Positions 53,582 to 61,694 of a DNA stretch of 64,000 bases are shown piece by piece. The position numbers were made by a program, and so were the translations under genes. How positions within the stretch are numbered: the first letter of the stretch is position 1; every line of letters begins with the position of its first letter. Source of the stretch: Paenibacillus sp. FSL R7-0337 (GTDB lineage Bacteria > Bacillota > Bacilli > Paenibacillales > Paenibacillaceae); NCBI RefSeq assembly GCF_037969875.1, contig NZ_CP150218.1:2294001-2358000 (forward strand), in the 5' to 3' direction. The notes beneath the pieces were generated by a model. The model searched no databases. It saw only the letters and a program-made list of their open reading frames with translations, and had not been told where the DNA came from.

Positions 53582-55652
53582 ATTAAATAACATGTTGATG
53601 AAGAGAGACGAAAGCGGCTTTTTCCAATTGGATAAGGACCAGGAGGCGGTAGCCGAGTTCATGCGGGATGTGGATCAGCGCAGCCTGACATTCACGGATA
53701 CGAAAGCTAAGATTGATTATATGATTGCCAATGACTACTACGAGGACCTGTACGACCGCTACTCCGCTGCTGAGATGGAGGATGTCTACCGGATCGCCCA
53801 TGAATATAATTTCCGCTTCCCTTCCTATATGGCGGCTTCCAAGTTCTATACCGATTATGCCGTCAAAAGCAATGACCGTAAGCAGTACCTGGAGCATTAT
53901 CCGGACCGCGTAGCGGTAGTGGCTCTGCATCTGGGACGGGGCAACGTGGAGACCGCCCGCACACTGGCCCGCTCGATGATGGAACAGCGCCTGCAGCCGG
54001 CGACACCAACCTTCCTCAATGCCGGTAAAAGCCGCCGCGGCGAGATGGTCTCCTGCTTCCTGCTGGAGATGGACGACTCGCTCAATTCGATCAATTATGT
54101 GCTGAATACCTGTATGCAGTTGTCCAAAATCGGGGGCGGCGTTGCCGTCAATCTGTCCAAGCTGCGCTCACGCGGCGAGACGATTAAGGGTGTTGAGGAT
54201 GCGGCTAAAGGCATCATGCCTGTCCTGAAGCTCATGGAAGACGGCTTCTCTTATGCGGACCAAATGGGCCAGCGTAAGGGTTCGGGCGCGGCTTACTATA
54301 ATATTTTTGGCTGGGATGTACTGGAGTTCCTGGACAGCAAGAAGATTAACGCCGACGAACGGACACGCCTGAAGACGTTGTCTATCGGCCTAATTGTGCC
54401 TAACCGCTTCTACAAGCTCGCACAGGATAATCAACCGCTGCATGTGTTCGCTCCTTACACGGTCTATCAGGCGTATGGTACGCACCTGGATGACATGGAT
54501 CTGGACGTCATGTATGACACCCTGCTTGCCGATCCGCGCGTGAAGAAAAGAATCGCCATGAGCGCACGCGACATGCTGACCAAGATCGCCATGATCCAGC
54601 TTGAATCGGGCTATCCTTATATTATGAACAAGAGCAACGCCAACGCTGCTCACGCCCTGCGGAATGTGGGTCAGATCAAGATGTCCAACCTGTGCACCGA
54701 GATTTTCCAATTGCAGGAGACTTCAGAGATTAACGACTACGGACAGCAGGACGAGATCCGCCGCGACATCAGCTGCAACCTGGCTTCCCTCAACATCGTG
54801 AACGTGATGGAGCACGGCAAGATCCGTGAATCCGTACATGAAGGCATGCTCGCACTGACGGCTGTCAGCGATATGACAACTGTCTCCAATGCTCCGGGCG
54901 TGGCTAAAGCGAACAAGGAAATGCACTCCGTGGGTCTGGGCGTGATGAACCTGCATGGTTATTTTGCGAAGAATAAGGTGGCTTATGAGAGTGAGCAGGC
55001 CCGTGATTTCGCACGCACCTTCTTCATGACGATGAACTATCATTCGATTGAGAAAAGCATGGAGATTGCCGCCGAGACAGGCGAAACGTTCTATGGCTTC
55101 GAGCAGTCCGACTACGCCAGCGGCGTGTATTTCGACCGTTATCTGACTACTGACTACCGTCCGGTTACGGCAAAAGCGCAGGAGCTGTTCGAGGGTATCT
55201 ACATTCCTACACCAGAGGATTGGAAAGAGCTGCGGGACAAGGTGATGAAGCACGGCCTGTACCATGCTTACCGTCTGGCAATTGCGCCGACTGCGAGCAT
55301 CTCGTATATCCAGAATGCTACCTCCAGCGTTATGCCGATTGTAGAGCAAATCGAGACCCGCACATACGCCAACTCGACCACCTACTATCCGATGCCTTAC
55401 CTGCGTCCGGACAATGTGTTCTATTATAAATCCGCCTACCAGATGGACCAGTTCAAGGTCATTGATCTAATTGCGGAGATTCAGCCTCATATCGACCAGG
55501 GTATTTCAACAGTCCTGCATGTGAACAGTGATGTCACCACCCGTGAGCTGGCCCGTTCTTACTTGTATGCGGCGCACAAAGGGCTGAAATCCCTGTACTA
55601 CACCCGGACCAACAAATTGTCTGTCGAGGAATGCCTGGCCTGCTCCATTTAA
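53568..55652 (+). CDS. nrdE: Class Ib ribonucleotide reductase large subunit
   Basis: A 694-residue catalytic subunit that reduces ribonucleoside diphosphates. Conserved pieces include TPTFLNAGKSRRGEMVSCFL (active-site Cys), LSKIGGGVAVNLSKLRSRGE, NLCTEIFQLQ and SCNLASLNIVN. The C-terminal ECLACSI holds the redox-active CxxC. It starts at TTG, 14 bases inside nrdI, after AGGAGGTGG. No nrdH (glutaredoxin-like) gene is present, so the reductant is encoded elsewhere. Confidence 0.95.
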   Translation: MRHIELNNMLMKRDESGFFQLDKDQEAVAEFMRDVDQRSLTFTDTKAKIDYMIANDYYEDLYDRYSAAEMEDVYRIAHEYNFRFPSYMAASKFYTDYAVKSNDRKQYLEHYPDRVAVVALHLGRGNVETARTLARSMMEQRLQPATPTFLNAGKSRRGEMVSCFLLEMDDSLNSINYVLNTCMQLSKIGGGVAVNLSKLRSRGETIKGVEDAAKGIMPVLKLMEDGFSYADQMGQRKGSGAAYYNIFGWDVLEFLDSKKINADERTRLKTLSIGLIVPNRFYKLAQDNQPLHVFAPYTVYQAYGTHLDDMDLDVMYDTLLADPRVKKRIAMSARDMLTKIAMIQLESGYPYIMNKSNANAAHALRNVGQIKMSNLCTEIFQLQETSEINDYGQQDEIRRDISCNLASLNIVNVMEHGKIRESVHEGMLALTAVSDMTTVSNAPGVAKANKEMHSVGLGVMNLHGYFAKNKVAYESEQARDFARTFFMTMNYHSIEKSMEIAAETGETFYGFEQSDYASGVYFDRYLTTDYRPVTAKAQELFEGIYIPTPEDWKELRDKVMKHGLYHAYRLAIAPTASISYIQNATSSVMPIVEQIETRTYANSTTYYPMPYLRPDNVFYYKSAYQMDQFKVIDLIAEIQPHIDQGISTVLHVNSDVTTRELARSYLYAAHKGLKSLYYTRTNKLSVEECLACSI

Positions 55653-55688
55653 GAGGGGCACAGGTACAGAAAGGGAGAATATACGATT

Positions 55689-56648
55689 ATGAGCGCAATT
55701 CAAGCCGTGAACTGGAACCGTCCCGACGACGATTTCTCGCTGATGTTCTGGAACCAGAACATCATGCAGTTCTGGACCGATGATGAAATACCACTATCCG
55801 ATGACAAAATGTCCTGGCTCACGCTAAGCGAGATCGAGAAGGACTCTTATATGAAGGTGCTGGGCGGATTGACCCTGCTCGATACGATTCAGGGCGGCGT
55901 AGGCATGCCGCAAATTATGGAGCATGCGGATGGCTTGCAGCGCAAGGCGGTCCTTGGCTTCATGGGGATGATGGAGCAGATTCATGCGAAGTCGTACAGC
56001 AGCATTTTCACCACACTGGCTTCGACTGAGGAGATTGACGGGATTTTCCGCTGGGTGGAGGACAATACGTTCCTGCAGTTCAAGGCCCAGACGATCTCGG
56101 AGTATTATCAAAAGATTGAGACCAAGAAAGACCTCTATCTGGCGATGTCCGCCTCGGTCCTACTGGAGAGCTACCTGTTCTATAGCGGCTTCTTCTACCC
56201 GCTCTATCTGGCCGGACAGGGAAAAATGACCTGCAGCGGCGAGATCATCGACCTGATCCTGCGCGATGAGAGCATCCACGGCGTCTATGTCGGCGTGCTG
56301 GCCCAGGAGATTTTCGAGGAGCTGTCCGAAGAAGACCAGAGCGATGTCTACCAGACCCTGGTCGGCCTGCTGCGTCTGCTCCACGCGAACGAGGAGCAAT
56401 ACACCGAGCAGATCTACGCGCCGATAGGTCTGGTAGAGGAAGTGAAGACCTTCCTGCGCTACAACGCTAACAAGGCCATGATGAACCTTGGCCATGACCC
56501 GCTGTTCGATGAGGAAGAGATTAACCCGATCGTGCAGAACGGGATCAGCACCCACACGAAGCAGCATGACTTCTTCTCGAAGAAGGGGAACGGTTATGTG
56601 CGGGCTATGAATGTGGAGCCTTTGCGGGATGAGGACTTCCAGTTTTAA
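55689..56648 (+). CDS. nrdF: Class Ib ribonucleotide reductase small subunit
   Basis: A 319-residue radical-generating subunit. Metal ligands and the radical Tyr are visible: D in LTLLDTIQGG, E and H in MMEQIHAKSYSSIF with the Tyr four residues after the His, E in QTISEYYQK, and E and H in LRDESIHGVYVG. The C-terminus (PLRDEDFQF) is the usual NrdE-binding tail. GAGAAT-type Shine-Dalgarno sequence GGGAGA precedes the ATG by about 9 bases. Last gene of nrdIEF. Confidence 0.95.
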   Translation: MSAIQAVNWNRPDDDFSLMFWNQNIMQFWTDDEIPLSDDKMSWLTLSEIEKDSYMKVLGGLTLLDTIQGGVGMPQIMEHADGLQRKAVLGFMGMMEQIHAKSYSSIFTTLASTEEIDGIFRWVEDNTFLQFKAQTISEYYQKIETKKDLYLAMSASVLLESYLFYSGFFYPLYLAGQGKMTCSGEIIDLILRDESIHGVYVGVLAQEIFEELSEEDQSDVYQTLVGLLRLLHANEEQYTEQIYAPIGLVEEVKTFLRYNANKAMMNLGHDPLFDEEEINPIVQNGISTHTKQHDFFSKKGNGYVRAMNVEPLRDEDFQF

Positions 56649-56689
56649 GATAAGCTGAATTTAAAAATCCGGCTCACATCTCAGTCGTC

Positions 56690-56850
56690 ACTACGGAGAA
56701 TATTTGGACTTCCGGCCGCTGTTGTATACAAATTTCCTTGATTAGACCGCCGTTCGCGGTAGAAATCCAAACCTAGCATATGCTGTAGATAGCGAGCTTT
56801 CCTACGGAAAGCTTTCAGGCGGACGCTACCGCTCCTACAGTTCCAAAATT
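56690..56850. repeat. Dispersed repeat R3 with nested palindromes
   Basis: GAGAATATTTGGACTTCC opens a stretch alignable with 24960-25045. Further on, AGCTTTCC-TAC-GGAAAGCT is a perfect 8-bp hairpin nested inside AGCG/CGCT and CTGTAG/CTACAG pairs. It lies between nrdF and its terminator, so it is probably transcribed as part of the nrd 3' UTR. Confidence 0.6.
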
Positions 56851-56923
56851 CCCCTCCGATCCTTTTTGCTTTTTGTTATTTTCTTTGATTCAACTTATGT
56901 TAGGTTGTTGTATAGTAGAGTAA

Positions 56924-56960
56924 AGCCCCGGCAGCTTGGACAAGCTGCCGGGGCTTTTTC
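56924..56960 (+). terminator. Terminator of nrdIEF
   Basis: A perfect 15-bp stem (AGCCCCGGCAGCTTG with CAAGCTGCCGGGGCT) with a 2-base loop core, followed by TTTTTC. Confidence 0.92.
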
Positions 56961-57085
56961 TGTTAGATGCATCCAAGCTAGTACAGTGTCAGAATTATTA
57001 TTGTGAATATGACCATTACCGGCTCTTAACGAACCAGCGTCTCATTCTCATAGCAGTCATTGGATGCTGTAGGCGCTGGAACGAT

Positions 57086-57272
57086 AGCAGCTGCATTTTG
57101 TACAATGGAATATTGTAAAAAAGCCTTCAAAATAGAATCTATTGTATTCGGTACAATTGAATTTTGAAAAAGGGCCAATTTTCACCCAAAACACAACATT
57201 CAACTGTATGAAATACAATAGAATCGCTTTTTACGGTCAGCTATGCGTTTTCTATTGCAGGAAATACAATCA
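57086..57272. repeat. Dyad module C (51-62-51 architecture)
   Basis: Dyads of form TG(T/C)A-N5-T(A/G)CA start at 57092, 57143, 57205 and 57256, intervals 51, 62 and 51. TACAATGGA (57101-57109) pairs with TCTATTGTA, TACAATTGAATTTTG with the left flank of the third dyad (13 of 15 positions), and TACAATAGAA with TTCTATTGCA. It is inverted relative to module B', to which it aligns well. It lies between the nrd terminator and the alpha/beta hydrolase gene. Confidence 0.8.
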
Positions 57273-57448
57273 CTTACTTGAATGTAGGATTAGAAGTCGG
57301 CAAAGGGTGCAATATCAGCCTCTAAAATTGGTTCACTTGCTGAGGGTTGCGTGCCCGGTTAGGGTGTAACCGACTCTACTTATGAGACCATATGAGTATT
57401 AGGACGTAGGAGTAGGGATGACCTTTTTACAGGAAAGAGGTGTGCGGA

Positions 57449-58228
57449 GTGGCTATACATATTCAGGAGTACGGAGACCCGAATGGGGATTATCTGGTGG
57501 TCTTCCTGCATGGCGGCGGCGTGAGCGGCTGGATGTGGGAGAAGCAGGTCGCGGCGTTCGACCGTTATCATTGTCTGGTCCCGGATCTGCCGGGGCACGG
57601 GTTCAGCCGGGAGGATAAGGAATTCACGATCTGCAGCAGTACGGAGGAGCTTGTATTACTCATAGAGGAGCGGGCTAAGGGACGAAAGATTGTTGTTACC
57701 GGATTCTCACTGGGTGCACAGGTGTTGGTTCAGATGCTGGGGATAAGACCGGAGATGATCGATTATGCCATCATCAACAGCGCGTTAGTGCGGCCGATTC
57801 CCTCCGCCAGCAGGCTGATCGGGCCGGCGGTCAGACTGTCTTTTCCGCTGATTAAGTACAGATGGTTCGCGAAGCTGCAGGCTAAGACGCTCTATCTGGG
57901 CGAGGAGTACCTGGAACGGTATGTTGAAGAGAGCCGGCAGATGGAGCTAATGACGCTGATCCGGGTGCTGGAAGAGAATATGTCGTTCCGCATTCCAGCC
58001 GGGTTCAGCGAGGCCTCAGGCAAGATACTGGTTACTGTAGGTGAACGTGAGAAATCTGTCATGAAGCAATCCGCCCGGGATCTGGTGGCCGCCAACCCCC
58101 GCTCTATGGGCGTGGTGATTCCCCGGATGGGACATGGAGTCCCTCTGGCTAAGCCTGAGCTGTTCAATAAGCTGGTCGAGGCCTGGATTCAGGGCGGGGA
58201 GCTGCCCGGGGAATGCAGAAAAATTTGA
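57449..58228 (+). CDS. Alpha/beta hydrolase
   Basis: A 259-residue serine hydrolase of the alpha/beta fold. The oxyanion-region motif is VVFLHGGGVSGWMW, the nucleophile Ser is in VTGFSLGAQV, and the catalytic His is in RMGHGVPLA; PDLPGHGFS is typical of the family. The GTG at 57449 is preferred because AAAGAGG lies 8 bases upstream, while the GTG at 57440 overlaps it. Substrate is unknown, and no operon partner is present. Confidence 0.85.
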   Translation: MAIHIQEYGDPNGDYLVVFLHGGGVSGWMWEKQVAAFDRYHCLVPDLPGHGFSREDKEFTICSSTEELVLLIEERAKGRKIVVTGFSLGAQVLVQMLGIRPEMIDYAIINSALVRPIPSASRLIGPAVRLSFPLIKYRWFAKLQAKTLYLGEEYLERYVEESRQMELMTLIRVLEENMSFRIPAGFSEASGKILVTVGEREKSVMKQSARDLVAANPRSMGVVIPRMGHGVPLAKPELFNKLVEAWIQGGELPGECRKI

Positions 58229-58262
58229 TCCAGGTGCCGCCGAGTGATGATTACTCCACTCC

Positions 58263-59024
58263 CTAGTTCAGATCCTCCCTGATTTTGTAGCGGACAGCAA
58301 AATAACTTAGGAATAGAATCGCCGCAATAGCCACTCCGAACGTGTGAATCAGGTCAGCCGTGCTGCCTAAATCCTTGACACGTACGAGCGTGTTGATCAG
58401 CAGATATTGCGTCAGATGAGTGCCCGTGAACTGATTCTCAAGCGCCCCAAGTACCATCCCGATCACATTCAGGGCCAGAATGAAGCCGGCGCTCAAGCTG
58501 ATGAGCAGGTTCTTAGTCATCATAACAATGCATAGAACAAGCAGGGAGAACGCCCAGTGCAGCAGGAATTGGCTGGCCAACAGAGTAATGAGCATGCCCA
58601 GTTCTCCCAGATCCGTCGGACCCATAAACAACCTCCTGCCGATCCCGTCTGCAATTAGCAGGGTCAGGAACAGTATCGTAATGAATAGGGCGAGAATCGC
58701 CATTTTGGAGAAGACAGAGTGGATTCTTGCCTGCCGCATGGAAACATAATTCTTATGGAATCCGGAATTCCATTCGCTCATATAGAAGTAGATCGTGAAC
58801 ACCGCAATATAGATCAGCATCCATGAAGGCGGCTGGGAGATGGTGTGCTGGATGAATTCGCTCTCCGTTAAGCTGCTGAGCATCGGACGGCCCTCCACCG
58901 GCTGCTCGTATTGCTTCATCATATAGATGCCGAAGATCTGAAAGGCACAGAACAAGAGCAGCAGCAGGTACATAATCTTGTTCCGCGTGAAGCGGTACAG
59001 GTCCATCCGCAACAGGTTAATCAT
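58263..59024 (-). CDS. ABC-2 type transporter permease
   Basis: A 253-residue membrane protein with about six hydrophobic segments (IMYLLLLLFCAFQIFGIYM, WMLIYIAVFTIYFYM, ILALFITILFLTLLIA and others). The topology and the gene pair fit ABC-2 exporters of the bacitracin/lantibiotic-immunity type. The ATG at 59024 (MINLLRMDLYR) follows AGGTGA and lies 8 bases inside the ATPase gene, so the two are coupled. It should form the membrane channel of the pump. Confidence 0.85.
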   Translation of the reverse strand: MINLLRMDLYRFTRNKIMYLLLLLFCAFQIFGIYMMKQYEQPVEGRPMLSSLTESEFIQHTISQPPSWMLIYIAVFTIYFYMSEWNSGFHKNYVSMRQARIHSVFSKMAILALFITILFLTLLIADGIGRRLFMGPTDLGELGMLITLLASQFLLHWAFSLLVLCIVMMTKNLLISLSAGFILALNVIGMVLGALENQFTGTHLTQYLLINTLVRVKDLGSTADLIHTFGVAIAAILFLSYFAVRYKIREDLN

Positions 59025-59943
59025 GGCGTTCACCTGCACTTTCCGTGCGTTCCAGGAAATATTGCTCCAGGCTCTGCTTATGTCTTGAGATGGAATCTAC
59101 CATTATCCCATGCTGCGCCAGTTCCTGGACGATCTGCCGGATGCGGATATGCTCGTCGTATACATACACCGTGCGGCTGTCCACCACTTTATATTGTGTA
59201 ATCTTCAGCTCGCGTTCCAGCACCGGGAGAGCCTCCCGCGCTTCCTCCACGCTAATCTCGATCCGTTCCTCACAGCGCTGCTGTAATTGTTCCTTGGAGA
59301 TCACCTCGGCGAATTCTCCCTGATGGATGATGGCATACTTGGTGGCGATTTTGGAGAGCTCCTCCAGTATATGGCTGGAGATCAGAATCGTCAGACCCGC
59401 TGCGTTCAGCTCCAGGATGAGCTCCCTAATCTCTACAATCCCCTGCGGATCAAGCCCGTTAATCGGCTCATCCAGAATCAGCACATCGGGACTTCCGAGC
59501 AGAGCCACCGCGATTCCCAGCCGCTGCTTCATACCCATGGAGTAGCTTTTAACTTTGGCGGTATTCTTAGGGTCCAGTCCTACGAGCCGCAGTAATTTCT
59601 CTATCGTGGTATCCCTGTCACTTAGACCATATGCGATGGCGAGCAGCTTCAGGTTCTCATAGGCCGAGACGTTCGGATATAACCCGGGCTGCTCAATCAG
59701 CACCCCCATCCGCTCAAAAAAAGACTGCCCCCCCGCCGCCGCACGGTTGAAGAAATGCAGCTCTCCCGAGGTTGGATACACCTGTCCGCTGATCATTTTG
59801 AGCAGGGTAGATTTGCCCGCACCGTTCTTCCCGATGATGCCGACAATCTCTCCTCTGTAAATTTTGAGATTGGCATTCCGCACTGCTGCTTTCGAGTGGT
59901 ACATCTTGGTCAGTCCGCATAGTTCAATGATGCAATCTGTCAT
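59017..59943 (-). CDS. ABC transporter ATPase (BcrA-like)
   Basis: A 308-residue ATPase. Walker A is GKNGAGKST, the Q loop lies in GVLIEQPGLYP, the signature is YSMGMKQRLG and Walker B is VLILDEP with ISSH as switch His. A C-terminal extension of about 85 residues is usual for BcrA/lantibiotic-immunity ATPases. The ATG at 59943 follows AAGGAGGTGG; the GTG upstream lies inside that site. With the permease and the adjacent two-component system it looks like an antimicrobial-peptide detoxification module. Confidence 0.9.
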   Translation of the reverse strand: MTDCIIELCGLTKMYHSKAAVRNANLKIYRGEIVGIIGKNGAGKSTLLKMISGQVYPTSGELHFFNRAAAGGQSFFERMGVLIEQPGLYPNVSAYENLKLLAIAYGLSDRDTTIEKLLRLVGLDPKNTAKVKSYSMGMKQRLGIAVALLGSPDVLILDEPINGLDPQGIVEIRELILELNAAGLTILISSHILEELSKIATKYAIIHQGEFAEVISKEQLQQRCEERIEISVEEAREALPVLERELKITQYKVVDSRTVYVYDEHIRIRQIVQELAQHGIMVDSISRHKQSLEQYFLERTESAGERHD

Positions 59944-60023
59944 ATCTGCCACCTCCTTACCCTAAGTTAACAGGATGAAGACTAATAGTTCGCCAACAAA
60001 AGGTTAAGAAAGTTCAAAGTTCA

Positions 60024-60731
60024 TCATGGACTCAGCCGGAAGCCGATGCCCCAGACCGTATCAATATAGGCTTCGCTGTCGTGCGCCTTGATTTTATTGC
60101 GGATATTGCTGACATGTACCGTTATCGTCTTGTCCTCGCCCAGATAGATCTCCTCCCAGGCCAGCTCATAGAGATCCTGCTTCGTGAACACGCGGGAGGG
60201 ATTCCTGACCAGCAGCTCGACAATTCTGAATTCCTGGCGGGTCAGTGAAAGCTCAGTTCCATGAATCCTGACACTGTAGGCCGTGCAGTCCAGCACCAGA
60301 TTTTTATGCCTGAACTCCTTCAGCGGCTCACCGGCAGCCGTCCGCTGGATATGGACATGGATGCGGGCAATCACCTCCTCCAGCTCAAAAGGCTTGGTCA
60401 CATAATCATCAGCGCCCAGCGAGAACAGATCCAGCTTATGATCCAGCTGATCCTTGGCCGAGAGAACAATTACCGGAATCCGGCACTTCAGCTCCTCACG
60501 CAAACGGTGCATGAACGCCTCGCCGGACAGTCCGGGCAGCATCAGGTCCAGGACAATCAGATGATATTCCTGCTCCGCCAGATTCAACATCCCTTCACTG
60601 CCTGAATAGGACTGGGTGCACTGGTACCCTGCGGCGGTAAGCCCGTCATACAGAATTGCGTTAATATGCTCGTCATCCTCAACGATGAGAATGCTCCGGC
60701 GGTGCCCGTTATCCTTGAGATGGGTACTCAC
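60024..60731 (-). CDS. OmpR-family response regulator
   Basis: A 235-residue regulator. The receiver domain has acid residues ILIVEDDEH, phospho-acceptor D62 (IVLDLMLPG) and the Lys in DDYVTKPFEL. The C-terminal winged helix contains LSLTRQEFRIVELLVRNPSR and HVSNIRNKIK, then VWGIGFRLSP. It overlaps the kinase gene by 23 bases and lies just before the ABC pair, which it probably controls. Confidence 0.93.
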   Translation of the reverse strand: MSTHLKDNGHRRSILIVEDDEHINAILYDGLTAAGYQCTQSYSGSEGMLNLAEQEYHLIVLDLMLPGLSGEAFMHRLREELKCRIPVIVLSAKDQLDHKLDLFSLGADDYVTKPFELEEVIARIHVHIQRTAAGEPLKEFRHKNLVLDCTAYSVRIHGTELSLTRQEFRIVELLVRNPSRVFTKQDLYELAWEEIYLGEDKTITVHVSNIRNKIKAHDSEAYIDTVWGIGFRLSP

Positions 60732-61659
60732 GGCTATGCTCCTCCCCCCTTTTTGAGAATCCGATCAATATACTGAAGGTATCCGCTGTACACCCGGCCT
60801 CTGCATGCCCGTTCATTTTCTCCATCAGCGCTTTCACAATCGAGAGTCCAAGACCTGAGGAATGCCGGGTACGCGCCGGATCTTCTTTGTAAAAGCGGGT
60901 AAATATCTGCTCCGTATCCACTCTTCTACCTGCCTTAAGATGATTAGTGAAGCGCATACACAGCATATCTTGCCTGTCTTCAACCTCTAGGGTCAACGGA
61001 CCTTTGCCGTGGATGAAATAGTTGCCGACGATATTGGTAAAGATTCGTTCCAGCGCATGGATATCCCCCATCACCCGGGGAGAATTCTCCGGCAGCTGAA
61101 GCTCAGGCTCATTCCCGGACCGGGTGAAATCATCAATGAACGTGAACAGATTCCGCTTCAGCACCTCCATAACGTCCACGGGCTGCAGCTCCAGGCTGTA
61201 TTCGGGATTCTGCAGCTTGGTATAAAGGAACAGCTCATCCACCAGCTTGATAATCTGCTGTATTCTCGACTGGGCAAGCGCTACGTACCGCCCCTTCTCC
61301 TGCTCCGCCTCTGTCCGCAGCGCCAATTGAAGGTAACCATCCAGCGAAGTAAGCGGCGTCCGGATATCATGCGACAGACTGGTAATCGCCAGATTCATCT
61401 CCTGATTCTTGCAGCTGAACTGTTCTCTCATCGCCCGCTGGCGGCTTAACAGGTTATTGCACTCCCGCACCAGCCTGCCGATCTCCCTCGGCTTCAACTG
61501 GGTAGCTACCAGCTTACGGGATTCATGCTCCATGATAAAAGACAGCTGGCTGCTGATCTGACTGACCTGTCTCCGGTAATTCAGCAGGTAGATCGTCTGG
61601 CCGATCAGCAGCAGCAGGAGTCCTGCCAGAACAATAAGGATAGGATCAACTCCTCTCAT
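60709..61659 (-). CDS. Sensor histidine kinase with a short membrane anchor
   Basis: A 316-residue kinase. One membrane segment (about 6-27, PILIVLAGLLLLLIGQTIYL) and essentially no outer domain suggest an intramembrane-sensing kinase like those beside peptide-detoxifying ABC transporters. The phospho-acceptor is H97 (SLSHDIRTPLTSLDGYL), and the ATPase domain has NIVGNYFIHG and SSGLGLSIVKAL. The ATG at 61659 has no Shine-Dalgarno sequence; a TATAAT lies 8 bases upstream. It starts 35 bases after comEC. Confidence 0.88.
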   Translation of the reverse strand: MRGVDPILIVLAGLLLLLIGQTIYLLNYRRQVSQISSQLSFIMEHESRKLVATQLKPREIGRLVRECNNLLSRQRAMREQFSCKNQEMNLAITSLSHDIRTPLTSLDGYLQLALRTEAEQEKGRYVALAQSRIQQIIKLVDELFLYTKLQNPEYSLELQPVDVMEVLKRNLFTFIDDFTRSGNEPELQLPENSPRVMGDIHALERIFTNIVGNYFIHGKGPLTLEVEDRQDMLCMRFTNHLKAGRRVDTEQIFTRFYKEDPARTRHSSGLGLSIVKALMEKMNGHAEAGCTADTFSILIGFSKRGEEHSREYPSQG

Positions 61660-61694
61660 ATGGTTTTATTATATACGATTACACATACAGAGTC

